The notes beneath the pieces were generated by a model that saw only the letters and a list, made by a program, of their open reading frames with translations, was not told where the DNA came from and searched no databases. Of a stretch of DNA of 42,209 bases, positions 16,785 through 23,904 are shown piece by piece; the first letter of the stretch is position 1, and every line of letters begins with the position of its first letter. The stretch covers positions 1-42,209 of the forward strand of contig VGTK01000030.1 in NCBI GenBank assembly GCA_016874715.1. Direction: 5' to 3'. This stretch comes from Deltaproteobacteria bacterium. Lineage in GTDB: Bacteria > Desulfobacterota > Binatia > UBA12015. Both the position numbers and the translations under genes were made by a program.

Positions 16785-17999
16785 TCACGGATCACAGATT
16801 TCATCCGTGCTGCTGAGGGAGATGGGTGCGAGCACGCCGCTCCGAGCCGCGCCCAAGAGCGCCAAGCGCCGGACGCGCGCGGAGCTGAGCTCCCGATCGG
16901 GGAACGCTCCGCAGTGCACCGCGAGCGCGGCGAGCGCGATGCCGAGCATGCCGATGCTGCCGTGATCGCCGCACTGCTCGCGAAAGGTGGCGTAGCGCAC
17001 CGGCGCACCCTGCGCCGCCGCCAGCGCTTCGCGGCACGCGTGATCGATCGCGCGACGCGGCGCACCGCCGTCGGCGAGGCCGAGATAGGCATCGACCCGG
17101 CCCTGCGGCAGGACGCACGCGCGCAGGGTGCGCGCGGCGGCGGCCGGCGATGGGAGATCGTACGGTCCGGCCCCGGATCCGACCGTGACCGCCTCGTCGA
17201 CGACGCCGTAGACCCGGGCGCCGCGGCGTCGCGCCCGGTCCGCGCGCTCGAGCACGAGTGCCGCCGCTCCTTCGGCCGGGATCAGCCAGCCGGCGCCACG
17301 CTGCGTGAGGGCCTTGTTCCATCCCACGGACGGATGGAGCAGCCTGCGCTCGGCGAGGGCCTGCAGGTAGACCTCGCCGAACTCGTCGACGCCGCCGACG
17401 ATCGCGAGGTCGCACGCACCCGAAAGCAGGAGGTCGAGTGCCGCGACGAAGGCCGCTTCGCCCGACGCCTCGTGCTCGGACACCGTGAGGTTCGGACCCG
17501 AGAAGCCGAGCTCGATCGCCGCGTAGCCCGCGGCCGCGTTGATCACCAGATTCGGGAACAGCATCGGCGAGCCGGCGCCGATGCCGGCGTCGAGCACGCG
17601 GCGGGTGTAGCGCGCGGTCTCGCGCTGATTTCCGAACTGCGACCCGACGACGATCGCGGCCCGCTCACGCTCGCTCTCGTCGGGCGCTTCGCACCCGGCA
17701 TCGCGGTACGCCTGCCGCGCGGCTGCGACGAGCATCCGCGACACCCAGTCCATGCGGCGCAGGAGGCCGTGCCGGACGTGCTCGCGCGGCACGAAGTCGC
17801 GCACGAAGGCGGCGCGCTCGACCGCCGGGAGATCCGAGGGATCGATGCCCTGCGCGAGCCGCGAATCGCCCGCCTCGAGCGCGCGGAACCCGCAGTCGCC
17901 GTTCGTCCACGCGTGCCAGACGGCATCGGCCCCGGTGCCGAGCGGCGTCACGAGCCCGATGCCCGTGATGACGATCGCGTCTTCGCGTGGATCGCTCAT
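16785..17999 (-). CDS. Ketosynthase-family chain-length-factor-like protein (Cys replaced by Glu)
   Basis: 404 residues with a full-length KS fold: IVITGIGLVTPLGTGADAVW at the N-terminus and ERADRARRRGARVYGVV in the middle. The nucleophile elbow reads GPNLTVSEHEASG, placing Glu177 at the Cys position. The NAHGTGT His motif is not recognisable, and REQCGDHGSIG replaces KGxxGHTxG. It is therefore a non-condensing partner, probably for the complete KS just upstream, whose TGA overlaps this ATG (ATGA, 17999-17996). The C-terminus (APISLSSTDEICDP) lacks the usual GFGGxNxxLV ending and runs into the lower-GC islet, so it may have been truncated by an insertion. Confidence 0.87.
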   Translation of the reverse strand: MSDPREDAIVITGIGLVTPLGTGADAVWHAWTNGDCGFRALEAGDSRLAQGIDPSDLPAVERAAFVRDFVPREHVRHGLLRRMDWVSRMLVAAARQAYRDAGCEAPDESERERAAIVVGSQFGNQRETARYTRRVLDAGIGAGSPMLFPNLVINAAAGYAAIELGFSGPNLTVSEHEASGEAAFVAALDLLLSGACDLAIVGGVDEFGEVYLQALAERRLLHPSVGWNKALTQRGAGWLIPAEGAAALVLERADRARRRGARVYGVVDEAVTVGSGAGPYDLPSPAAAARTLRACVLPQGRVDAYLGLADGGAPRRAIDHACREALAAAQGAPVRYATFREQCGDHGSIGMLGIALAALAVHCGAFPDRELSSARVRRLALLGAARSGVLAPISLSSTDEICDP

Positions 18000-19219
18000 G
18001 GACGCCGCAGCACCACGGTGCAGTTGTTGCCCCCGAAGCCGTAGGAATTCGAAACCACGATCCCGATGGGTTGCTCGCGACCACCGGGAGGGACGAGCCG
18101 GATCGCGCACTCCGGGTCGCGCTCGGTGCCGTTGAAGTTGGGCGGCGCGAAGCCGTCCTGGATCGCGAGGACGCCGATCAGCGCCTCGACGGCACCCGCC
18201 GCGCCGAGAAGGTGTCCGATCAGCCCCTTCGTCGAGGACACCGCAACGCGCTCCGACGCGGGTCCGAAAACCCGGGCGAGCGCCTTCGCCTCCGCGAGGT
18301 CGTTCTGCAGCGTGGCGGTGCCGTGCGCATTCACGTAGTCGACCTCGTCGGGACTGACGCCCGCGTCGCGCAGCGCGCCGGCGAGCGCCTGCACCGCGCC
18401 GCGCCCGTCCGGGTCGGGCGCCGTCAAGTGCGCGGCATCGCACGAGGACGACGCACCCGCGAGCTCGGCCAGGAGGTCGGCGCCGCGCCGGCGCGCGACG
18501 TCCTCTGCCTCGAGGACGAGGAACGCCGCCCCCTCGCCGAGCGACATGCCCTGGCGACGGCGATCGAACGGACGGCACGGCGTTGGGCTCATCGCCTGCA
18601 GGCCGAGGAACCCGGACACGGTCATACGCGTGAGGCCGTCGGTGCCGCCGACGATCGCCACGTCGGCAGCCCCGCTGCGGATCCACGAGAGCCCGGTCGC
18701 GAGCGCGATCGCGCTGCTCGAGCAGGCGGTCGAGGGCGACAGCCGCCTTCCCGTCGCACCGAACGCCGTCGCGACGAGCGCCGCCGGCGAGCCGACGGCA
18801 CCGGCGAGGACCTGCGCGCGAAGCCGGCCCGGACGTCGCCCGCGCACGCCCGCCTCGTAGCAGGACTCGAGCTCGAGCATGCCGCCGGTCGAACTCCCGA
18901 CCGCGACCGCGATCCGGTCCGACGGCACGGAATCGAGCGCCAGCCCGCTCGCCGCCACCGCCTCCTCAGCCGCCACGAGGGCGAGCCGATCGGATCGCGA
19001 GGCGCGGACCCGCGCACTGCGCGCGAGCCGGACCGCCTCGGGGATGCGGTCGACCTCCGCCGCGACGAGACCATCCGGGAGACTGCCGGTATCGAGCAGG
19101 CGCAGGGGGCGGATCAGCGTCTCGGAAGCGCGCAGCGCCGCGCGCAGGTGCGCCACCGAGGGCCCGGCGGCGGTGATCGCGCCCAGCCCGGTGACGAAGA
19201 CTCGCCTACGATCGCCCAT
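17996..19219 (-). CDS. Beta-ketoacyl-ACP synthase (catalytically complete)
   Basis: 407 residues. The active-site Cys166 is in SPSTACSSSAIA. The His motifs are NAHGTAT and KGLIGHLLGAAG. CRPFDRRRQGMSLGEGAAFLVLE and the terminal NSYGFGGNNCTVVLRR complete the FabF-like signature. Its partner is the Cys-less protein at 16785-17999, translated through a 4-base overlap, so a KS/CLF heterodimer is likely. ATG 19219 lies 14 bases inside the preceding hydrolase gene, again suggesting translational coupling. This is the second KS/KS-like pair of the locus; specificity is not readable. Confidence 0.95.
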   Translation of the reverse strand: MGDRRRVFVTGLGAITAAGPSVAHLRAALRASETLIRPLRLLDTGSLPDGLVAAEVDRIPEAVRLARSARVRASRSDRLALVAAEEAVAASGLALDSVPSDRIAVAVGSSTGGMLELESCYEAGVRGRRPGRLRAQVLAGAVGSPAALVATAFGATGRRLSPSTACSSSAIALATGLSWIRSGAADVAIVGGTDGLTRMTVSGFLGLQAMSPTPCRPFDRRRQGMSLGEGAAFLVLEAEDVARRRGADLLAELAGASSSCDAAHLTAPDPDGRGAVQALAGALRDAGVSPDEVDYVNAHGTATLQNDLAEAKALARVFGPASERVAVSSTKGLIGHLLGAAGAVEALIGVLAIQDGFAPPNFNGTERDPECAIRLVPPGGREQPIGIVVSNSYGFGGNNCTVVLRRP

Positions 19220-20405
19220 GCTGGGGCCGGGTCGCCGCAGGCCGCACGTCGACCGGTGCGGGATGCCCCGAGAGATGACGTACGGCCGCGCGGATGGCTT
19301 CGGGATCTCGTGTGACGTCCTGGTGCGGATTCTCGCTCCACGCCGGCAGGCGAACGTGGTTCGCACCGAGGCTCGCGTCGTAGCGGGCCGCGTACGCCGC
19401 GAACCCGGGCTCGAGAAAGCCGACCAGCGGTTTCTGCGGCGCGTGCGGATCGCGCTCGACGACGACGTTCAGCTCGGACCCGCTGCCGAGGTGCTGCACC
19501 ATGACCTCGCTCGCCCGGCGGTCGTACATCTCGGCCATCAGCGCGCCGTACGGGTTGTAGTCCTCCGCCATGTCGATCAGGTACGAGTTGCGCACGAGAT
19601 AGAGCAACGCCGGAAAGGCGATCAACCGCATCGGGCCGTCGTCCACCCAGCGCGCGCGATGGGACCCGGCGAGCGGCGGCGCGAGGTTGACGATGCGCGC
19701 CCCGCGAAAGAGGCCCTCTTCGTCGTCGAGCACCGCCTTGCGCAGGACGGTCGTACCGTCCGACCAGGCGACGACGTGGAGCGCGCCGGACGCGTCCGCG
19801 CCGGCGCGCCATTCCCGGATCCGATCGGCGAGCCAGGCGGCCTTCTGGGCCGTCGGCCGGAACGAGTCGTAGAGCACGAAGACGACGTTGTGCGTCTGCG
19901 CGAACCCCTCGAGGTAGGGGGCGAAGGTGTCGAACGGCCCGCGATCGGAGCCGTGCACCAGAAACAGCGTCGGACGCTCGGCGACGATCTCGTTGAAGTG
20001 ATAGGCGCGCTCGGTCCGCGCGAGCGCCTGGAGCACGTCGCGAAAGGCGGGCTCATCGGGCGCATTCGCATCCTGGAGCAGCACACGCAGCCGGCCGAGC
20101 GGCATCGCGTCGCGAGCGGACGCCAGGGTATCGTCGAGCGCGTCCGCCGCGTCGCGAAGAGTGGCTCGGTCGGTCGTCTCCGGCGCACACAGGGCAGCCG
20201 CGATCGCACCGCGCAGCGGAGCGACCACCTGCTCGGGGGTCGACGCGTAGACGACCTCCGGTGGCGGCGGAACGCTCGGCTGGGGAACGGTCGGGCAGCC
20301 CCATGCGTGGACCATGGCGAGGCGGCCGTGCGCCCCCTGGCACGACCAGAGGAATGACGCGGACGCAGCGGCGAGGAGCCTCGCCGCACTCGTGGTAAGT
20401 CGCAA
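19206..20405 (-). CDS. Secreted or lipid-anchored alpha/beta-hydrolase-like protein
   Basis: 399 residues. The N-terminus (LLAAASASFLWSC) is a signal sequence with a possible lipobox at Cys22. The hydrolase core includes PTLFLVHGSDRGPFDTF, then VVAWSDGTTVLRKAV, where Ser215 sits in an AxSxG elbow rather than the usual GxSxG. A candidate His is in ANHVRLPAW near the C-terminus. A thioesterase, lipase or esterase acting in the periplasm or outer membrane is plausible; I do not recognise a named family. The only in-frame start near the signal peptide is TTG 20405. The gene ends inside the next KS gene (14-base overlap) and heads the KS/KS-like operon. Confidence 0.72.
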   Translation of the reverse strand: MRLTTSAARLLAAASASFLWSCQGAHGRLAMVHAWGCPTVPQPSVPPPPEVVYASTPEQVVAPLRGAIAAALCAPETTDRATLRDAADALDDTLASARDAMPLGRLRVLLQDANAPDEPAFRDVLQALARTERAYHFNEIVAERPTLFLVHGSDRGPFDTFAPYLEGFAQTHNVVFVLYDSFRPTAQKAAWLADRIREWRAGADASGALHVVAWSDGTTVLRKAVLDDEEGLFRGARIVNLAPPLAGSHRARWVDDGPMRLIAFPALLYLVRNSYLIDMAEDYNPYGALMAEMYDRRASEVMVQHLGSGSELNVVVERDPHAPQKPLVGFLEPGFAAYAARYDASLGANHVRLPAWSENPHQDVTRDPEAIRAAVRHLSGHPAPVDVRPAATRPQHGRS

Positions 20406-20461
20406 CGGTTCGAGTTAACAGCCTTCTCGTCCGTGGGTCAAAGGCAGGCTGCCGGACGATT
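20406..20461. promoter_or_regulatory. Compact divergent promoter region
   Basis: Only 56 bases separate the TTG start of the minus-strand hydrolase from the GTG start of the large plus-strand operon. On the minus strand TTGACC (20441-20436), a 17-base spacer and TTAACT (20418-20413) form a partial sigma70-like promoter (good -35, weak -10). It would start transcription at or next to the TTG, giving a nearly leaderless message. No clear plus-strand promoter was picked out. Confidence 0.28.
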
Positions 20462-21214
20462 GTGGACGAGATCCTCGCGAAGCTCATGGCTCTTCACCGG
20501 TCCTCAGCGAGATGGCGGCACTGGCCCCGGCCTCGATCGCACGACGGCGATGGCCCCGCCTGGCCACCGGCCACGCTCTCGTGGGGCCGCTGCGTCCGCC
20601 GCATCCCGTCCAGTGCGGCGGCGCCGGTGATGTACCTCAGCTTCGACGACGGCCCCGACCCGGAAGCGACGCCCGCGGTGCTGGACACACTGGCCGAGCA
20701 GGGCTGCGCGGCGACCTTTTTCCTCGTCGCGGAACGCGCCGAGCGCGCGCCCGGGCTGGTCTCCCGGATCCTCGACGCCGGTCACGCGATCGGCAATCAC
20801 TCGCTGGACCACAGGTGGAACGTCTACTTCCGTGGACCGCGCGCCATGCTGTGCTGGATCGACGAGGCGGAGCGGCGACTGCAGGACCTCTCCGGCAGGG
20901 AGACCGTCGGGTTCCGCTCGCCCGCCGGCGTCCGGACGCCGGCCCTGCACTGGGCCCTGCAGAAGCTCGACATCCCGCTCGTGCACTGGGACGTGCGCTC
21001 CTTCGACCGCGCGTTCGCCTGGACCGAGTCGCGCGCCAGGCGCGGCCTCGCCGGCGCCCGGCCCGGGAGCATCGTCCTCCTGCACGACACGCACGCGCCG
21101 CCACATCTCGACGGCTTCCTGCGGACACTCGGGCTCTTCCTCGCGGCAGCCCGGCGTCGCGGCTTCCGCTTCGCTCCGCTCGACCGCTCCCTCGTGCAGC
21201 AGGCGCTGCGTTGA
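20462..21214 (+). CDS. Polysaccharide deacetylase (NodB/CE4 family)
   Basis: 250 residues. NodB homology motifs are in order: LSFDDGPDPE (motif 1, catalytic base Asp62 and metal-binding Asp63), GNHSLDH (His113 and His117 as metal ligands), FRSPAG, and SIVLLHDTHAP near the C-terminus. CE4 enzymes remove acetyl groups from N-acetylated or O-acetylated glycans. No clear signal peptide is seen, so it could work in the cytoplasm on a glycolipid intermediate, in keeping with the GT2 gene. Start GTG 20462. Its final residues SLVQQALR and the stop are the template for the 32-base array that follows. It opens the ~21 kb plus-strand gene run. Confidence 0.92.
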   Translation: MDEILAKLMALHRSSARWRHWPRPRSHDGDGPAWPPATLSWGRCVRRIPSSAAAPVMYLSFDDGPDPEATPAVLDTLAEQGCAATFFLVAERAERAPGLVSRILDAGHAIGNHSLDHRWNVYFRGPRAMLCWIDEAERRLQDLSGRETVGFRSPAGVRTPALHWALQKLDIPLVHWDVRSFDRAFAWTESRARRGLAGARPGSIVLLHDTHAPPHLDGFLRTLGLFLAAARRRGFRFAPLDRSLVQQALR

Positions 21215-21410
21215 TGCACTCCCTCGTGCAGCAGGCGCTGCGTTGACGCGCCCCCTCGTGCAGCAGGCGCTGCGTTGACGCGCCCCCTCGTGCAGCAGGC
21301 GCTGCGTTGACGCGCCCCCTCGTGCAGCAGGCGCTGCGTTGACGCGCCCCCTCGTGCAGCAGGCGCTGCGTTGATGCGCTCCCTCGTGCTGCGCGCGCTG
21401 CGTTGATACG
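21187..21410 (+). repeat. 7 x 32-bp tandem array copying the deacetylase 3' end
   Basis: Seven contiguous 32-base units begin at 21187, 21219, 21251, 21283, 21315, 21347 and 21379. The first is the authentic last eight codons plus stop of the deacetylase. Units 2-6 are near-identical; unit 7 is diverged. Because 32 is 2 mod 3, each unit is read in a new frame but ends in the same LVQQALR-stop (LVLRALR in the last). Each stop overlaps a TTG (TTGA) or ATG (TGATG), so a relay of 11-12 codon mini-ORFs is possible: 21214-21246, 21243-21278, 21275-21310, 21307-21342, 21339-21374 and 21374-21406. There are no spacers, so this is not a CRISPR array. Confidence 0.97.
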
Positions 21411-21418
21411 CTCCCCCG

Positions 21419-22723
21419 GTGCGACTGAGTCCGCGCAGGCGCTATCTCGGCGGGATGGACTGGGTCCTGTTCTGTCTCGACGACATGACGAGGCGGGACA
21501 CCGTGGTCGGGATGTCGATGCAGGTCGTGCTCGAGCTCGAGGGCGAGCTCGACGACGACGCCCTCCGCCGCGGCTTCGAGGCGCTCGCGGGGCCCTATCC
21601 CGAGCTGTGGGCGCGCGTGCGGCGGGCATGGCACATGGCGCCGTACTGGAGCCCGCGCCGCGTCCCGGCGGCGGCCCTGGCGCCGACCGTGCACCGGGTC
21701 GGCGGCGATCGCGAGGTGCGTGCGATCCTGGAGCGCACCGCCAACGCTCCGTTCCCCGCCCGCGATCAGCACATCGCCGCGCACGTCATCCACGCCGCCG
21801 GGAAGAGCACCCTCGCGGTCATCTTCGACCACCGCATGTTCGACGCGCGCGGCGCCGAGTCGTTCCTGCGCGAGATCGAGCAGCACTTCCGGCGACCGAC
21901 GGCGACCCCGCCCGCGGATCGCTCGCGGCCGGAGCACCTCGACCGCTGGGCCGAGAAGTTCGCCGCCGGCCGGCAGGTGAACGCAGCCCTGTTCAAGCTG
22001 TTCGACGGACTGAAGCCGCGCACCCTGCCCGACCGCGGTCGCGGCCCGCGGCGGCGCTTCGGCTTCCGCGAGGTCTTGTTCGACGCACGGGAGACCGAGG
22101 AGATCCTGGCCCGAATCGAGGATCGCGCGGGTCTCTTCATGACGATGCCCTACAGCCTCGCGATCGTGTTCCAGGTGCTCCATGCCGTCTTCGAGTCCCG
22201 CGGAGTGACGGGAGACGACTACGTCGTGCCGGTGATGACCGACACGCGAGGGCCACGCGGGCAGGGCAAGGAGCTGCTGTTCAACCACTTCTCCTTTCTC
22301 CTCTTCCGTGAGAGCGCCGCGACGGTCGCGGACCTCCCTCGCCTCGTCGAATCGCTGAAGGAGCAGATGTACGAGCAGGTCAAGACCAAGCTCACCGTGA
22401 ACCTCGCGGAGGCAAGCCTCCTCGGACGCATCCTGCCGACGCCGGTGCTGAGCCGGGTCGCCCGCACCGTGCTGCGCCGCGGCCTGGCCTCGTTCTGCTT
22501 CTCGTTCCTCGGAGAGACGAACCAGGTCCCGGTGAGCTTCCTGGGCGCCGAGGTGAAGCGGAGCTACCACATGCCGACCGTGCCGTTTCCGCCCGGGCTC
22601 GGCGTCTTCTTCCGTCAGTCGCGGTCGTGCCTCAGCGCGCAACTGACCTTCGCCGAGGGCGTCCTGACCGAGGCCGAGGCGGACCGTGTCGTCGCGGACA
22701 TCGAAGGGAAGCTCCGCCGCTGA
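21419..22723 (+). CDS. Condensation-domain-like acyltransferase
   Basis: 434 residues. The FDHRMFDARG segment carries an HxxxD motif (His138, Asp142), as in CoA-dependent acyltransferases, NRPS condensation domains, PapA and wax-ester synthases. The N-terminus (RLSPRRRYLGGMDWVLF) resembles the start of such stand-alone proteins, which supports GTG 21419; ATG 21455 is an alternative. These enzymes join a carrier- or CoA-bound acyl group to an alcohol or amine. Here it may esterify the polyene or assemble a lipid conjugate. Its TGA overlaps the ATG of the next gene (TGATG). No adenylation or PCP domain is attached, so it is not an NRPS module. Confidence 0.82.
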   Translation: MRLSPRRRYLGGMDWVLFCLDDMTRRDTVVGMSMQVVLELEGELDDDALRRGFEALAGPYPELWARVRRAWHMAPYWSPRRVPAAALAPTVHRVGGDREVRAILERTANAPFPARDQHIAAHVIHAAGKSTLAVIFDHRMFDARGAESFLREIEQHFRRPTATPPADRSRPEHLDRWAEKFAAGRQVNAALFKLFDGLKPRTLPDRGRGPRRRFGFREVLFDARETEEILARIEDRAGLFMTMPYSLAIVFQVLHAVFESRGVTGDDYVVPVMTDTRGPRGQGKELLFNHFSFLLFRESAATVADLPRLVESLKEQMYEQVKTKLTVNLAEASLLGRILPTPVLSRVARTVLRRGLASFCFSFLGETNQVPVSFLGAEVKRSYHMPTVPFPPGLGVFFRQSRSCLSAQLTFAEGVLTEAEADRVVADIEGKLRR

Positions 22724-23904
22724 TGCTGCGCGCGCTCGAATGCGACGTGCTCGTCGTCGGCACCGGGATCGCAGGCGTCGGCGCCGCCATCGGAGCGGCA
22801 CGTGCCGGCGCACGGACGCTCCTCGTAGGAGACGAGGGCGGACCCGGCGGCGTCGCCACGGCCGGCATGCACCGCTCGATGTGCGGCCTGTTCCGCAGCG
22901 GGAGCCCGGCGCCGACCCGGCCGCTCAACGACGGCCTCGCCCAGGAGCTGTTCGACGACCTGACGGCGCGCGACCGGTCCACCGGCGTGACGGCGCTGGG
23001 CCGCGTGTACGTCCTTCCCTTCAAGACCGCCGACCTCGTCGCGACGCTGCAGGCGCGCATGGCCGCCGAGCCCGCGCTCGAGGTCCGGTACGGAACCCGG
23101 GTCGTCGCGGCCGAGATGGCGGAGGGACGGGTGGAGCACGTCGGCGCGCGGGACGCGCACGGCGAGCTCTCGATCCGTCCCCGCGCGCTCGTGGACTGCA
23201 GCGGCGACGGCGCAGTGGTCCGCCTCGCGGGGGCGACGTGCGCCAGCACTCCAGCCGGTGACATCCAGCTCGCGGGCCAGTCCATGCGGATCGTGGGCGT
23301 CGCGGATGCCGACGACATGCTCCGGCTGAAGGTGCCGTACCACCTCGCCGAGGCATCGAGAGAGGGGCGCCTTCCGCTCCACGCGCGGTTCACGCAGTAC
23401 ATCCCGGGCGACTCGCCCGGGGAGGGCTACCTGAAGCTCAGCGTCCCGCCCGACCGCACGGGTCGCGAAGCGCGCGCGAGAGAAGATGCGCACCGGGTGC
23501 TCCGCTACCTGCAGGAGACGCTGCCCGAGCTCCGCTCGTCGCGTCTCGTCGAGTGCTCGCCACGCGTCGTCGAGCGCGAGGGGCAGCGCGTCGAGGGAGA
23601 CTACACGCTCACCGAGGACGACGTGCTCGGCGCGCGGAAGTTCCCCGACGGGGCCGTCAAGAGCGCCTGGCCGATCGAGATCTGGAGCCAGGAGGGCGGC
23701 CTGCGCTTCGAATACCTGCCGGACGGCGAGCACTACGAGATCCCGCTGCGCTGCCTGAAGGTCGCAGCGATCGGCAACGCCTGGGCGGCGGGCCGCTGCA
23801 TCTCGGCGACGCACCTGGCGCACGCGTCGACGCGAGCCATGGGGACCTGCCTTTCGCTCGGCGAGACCGCCGGAGGCGAGGCAGCGCGCTGGGTCCGCTC
23901 GTGA
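22723..23904 (+). CDS. FAD-dependent oxidoreductase (FAD_oxidored-like)
   Basis: 393 residues. The dinucleotide fold begins at CDVLVVGTGIAGVGAAIGAARAG (shown in part), followed by GGPGGVATAGMHRSMCGLF, where a Gly-rich loop precedes a Cys-containing segment, and VDCSGDGAVVRLAGA. The C-terminal AGRCISATHLAHASTRAM is the typical second FAD contact. It is unlike the two halogenase-like flavoproteins: no WxWxIP motif is seen. A dehydrogenase or desaturase acting on the acyl chain or head group is possible; substrate unknown. It is tightly coupled to its neighbours on both sides (TGATG upstream, GTGA downstream). Confidence 0.85.
   Translation: MLRALECDVLVVGTGIAGVGAAIGAARAGARTLLVGDEGGPGGVATAGMHRSMCGLFRSGSPAPTRPLNDGLAQELFDDLTARDRSTGVTALGRVYVLPFKTADLVATLQARMAAEPALEVRYGTRVVAAEMAEGRVEHVGARDAHGELSIRPRALVDCSGDGAVVRLAGATCASTPAGDIQLAGQSMRIVGVADADDMLRLKVPYHLAEASREGRLPLHARFTQYIPGDSPGEGYLKLSVPPDRTGREARAREDAHRVLRYLQETLPELRSSRLVECSPRVVEREGQRVEGDYTLTEDDVLGARKFPDGAVKSAWPIEIWSQEGGLRFEYLPDGEHYEIPLRCLKVAAIGNAWAAGRCISATHLAHASTRAMGTCLSLGETAGGEAARWVRS

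Noticed and set aside
21187..21410. CRISPR-like repeat array
   Set aside because: Units are directly contiguous with no spacers, derive from the end of a coding gene, and no cas gene is present.
21419..22723. NRPS condensation module
   Set aside because: Only the HxxxD-bearing domain is present; there is no adenylation or PCP domain and no NRPS gene nearby. A stand-alone acyltransferase is more likely.
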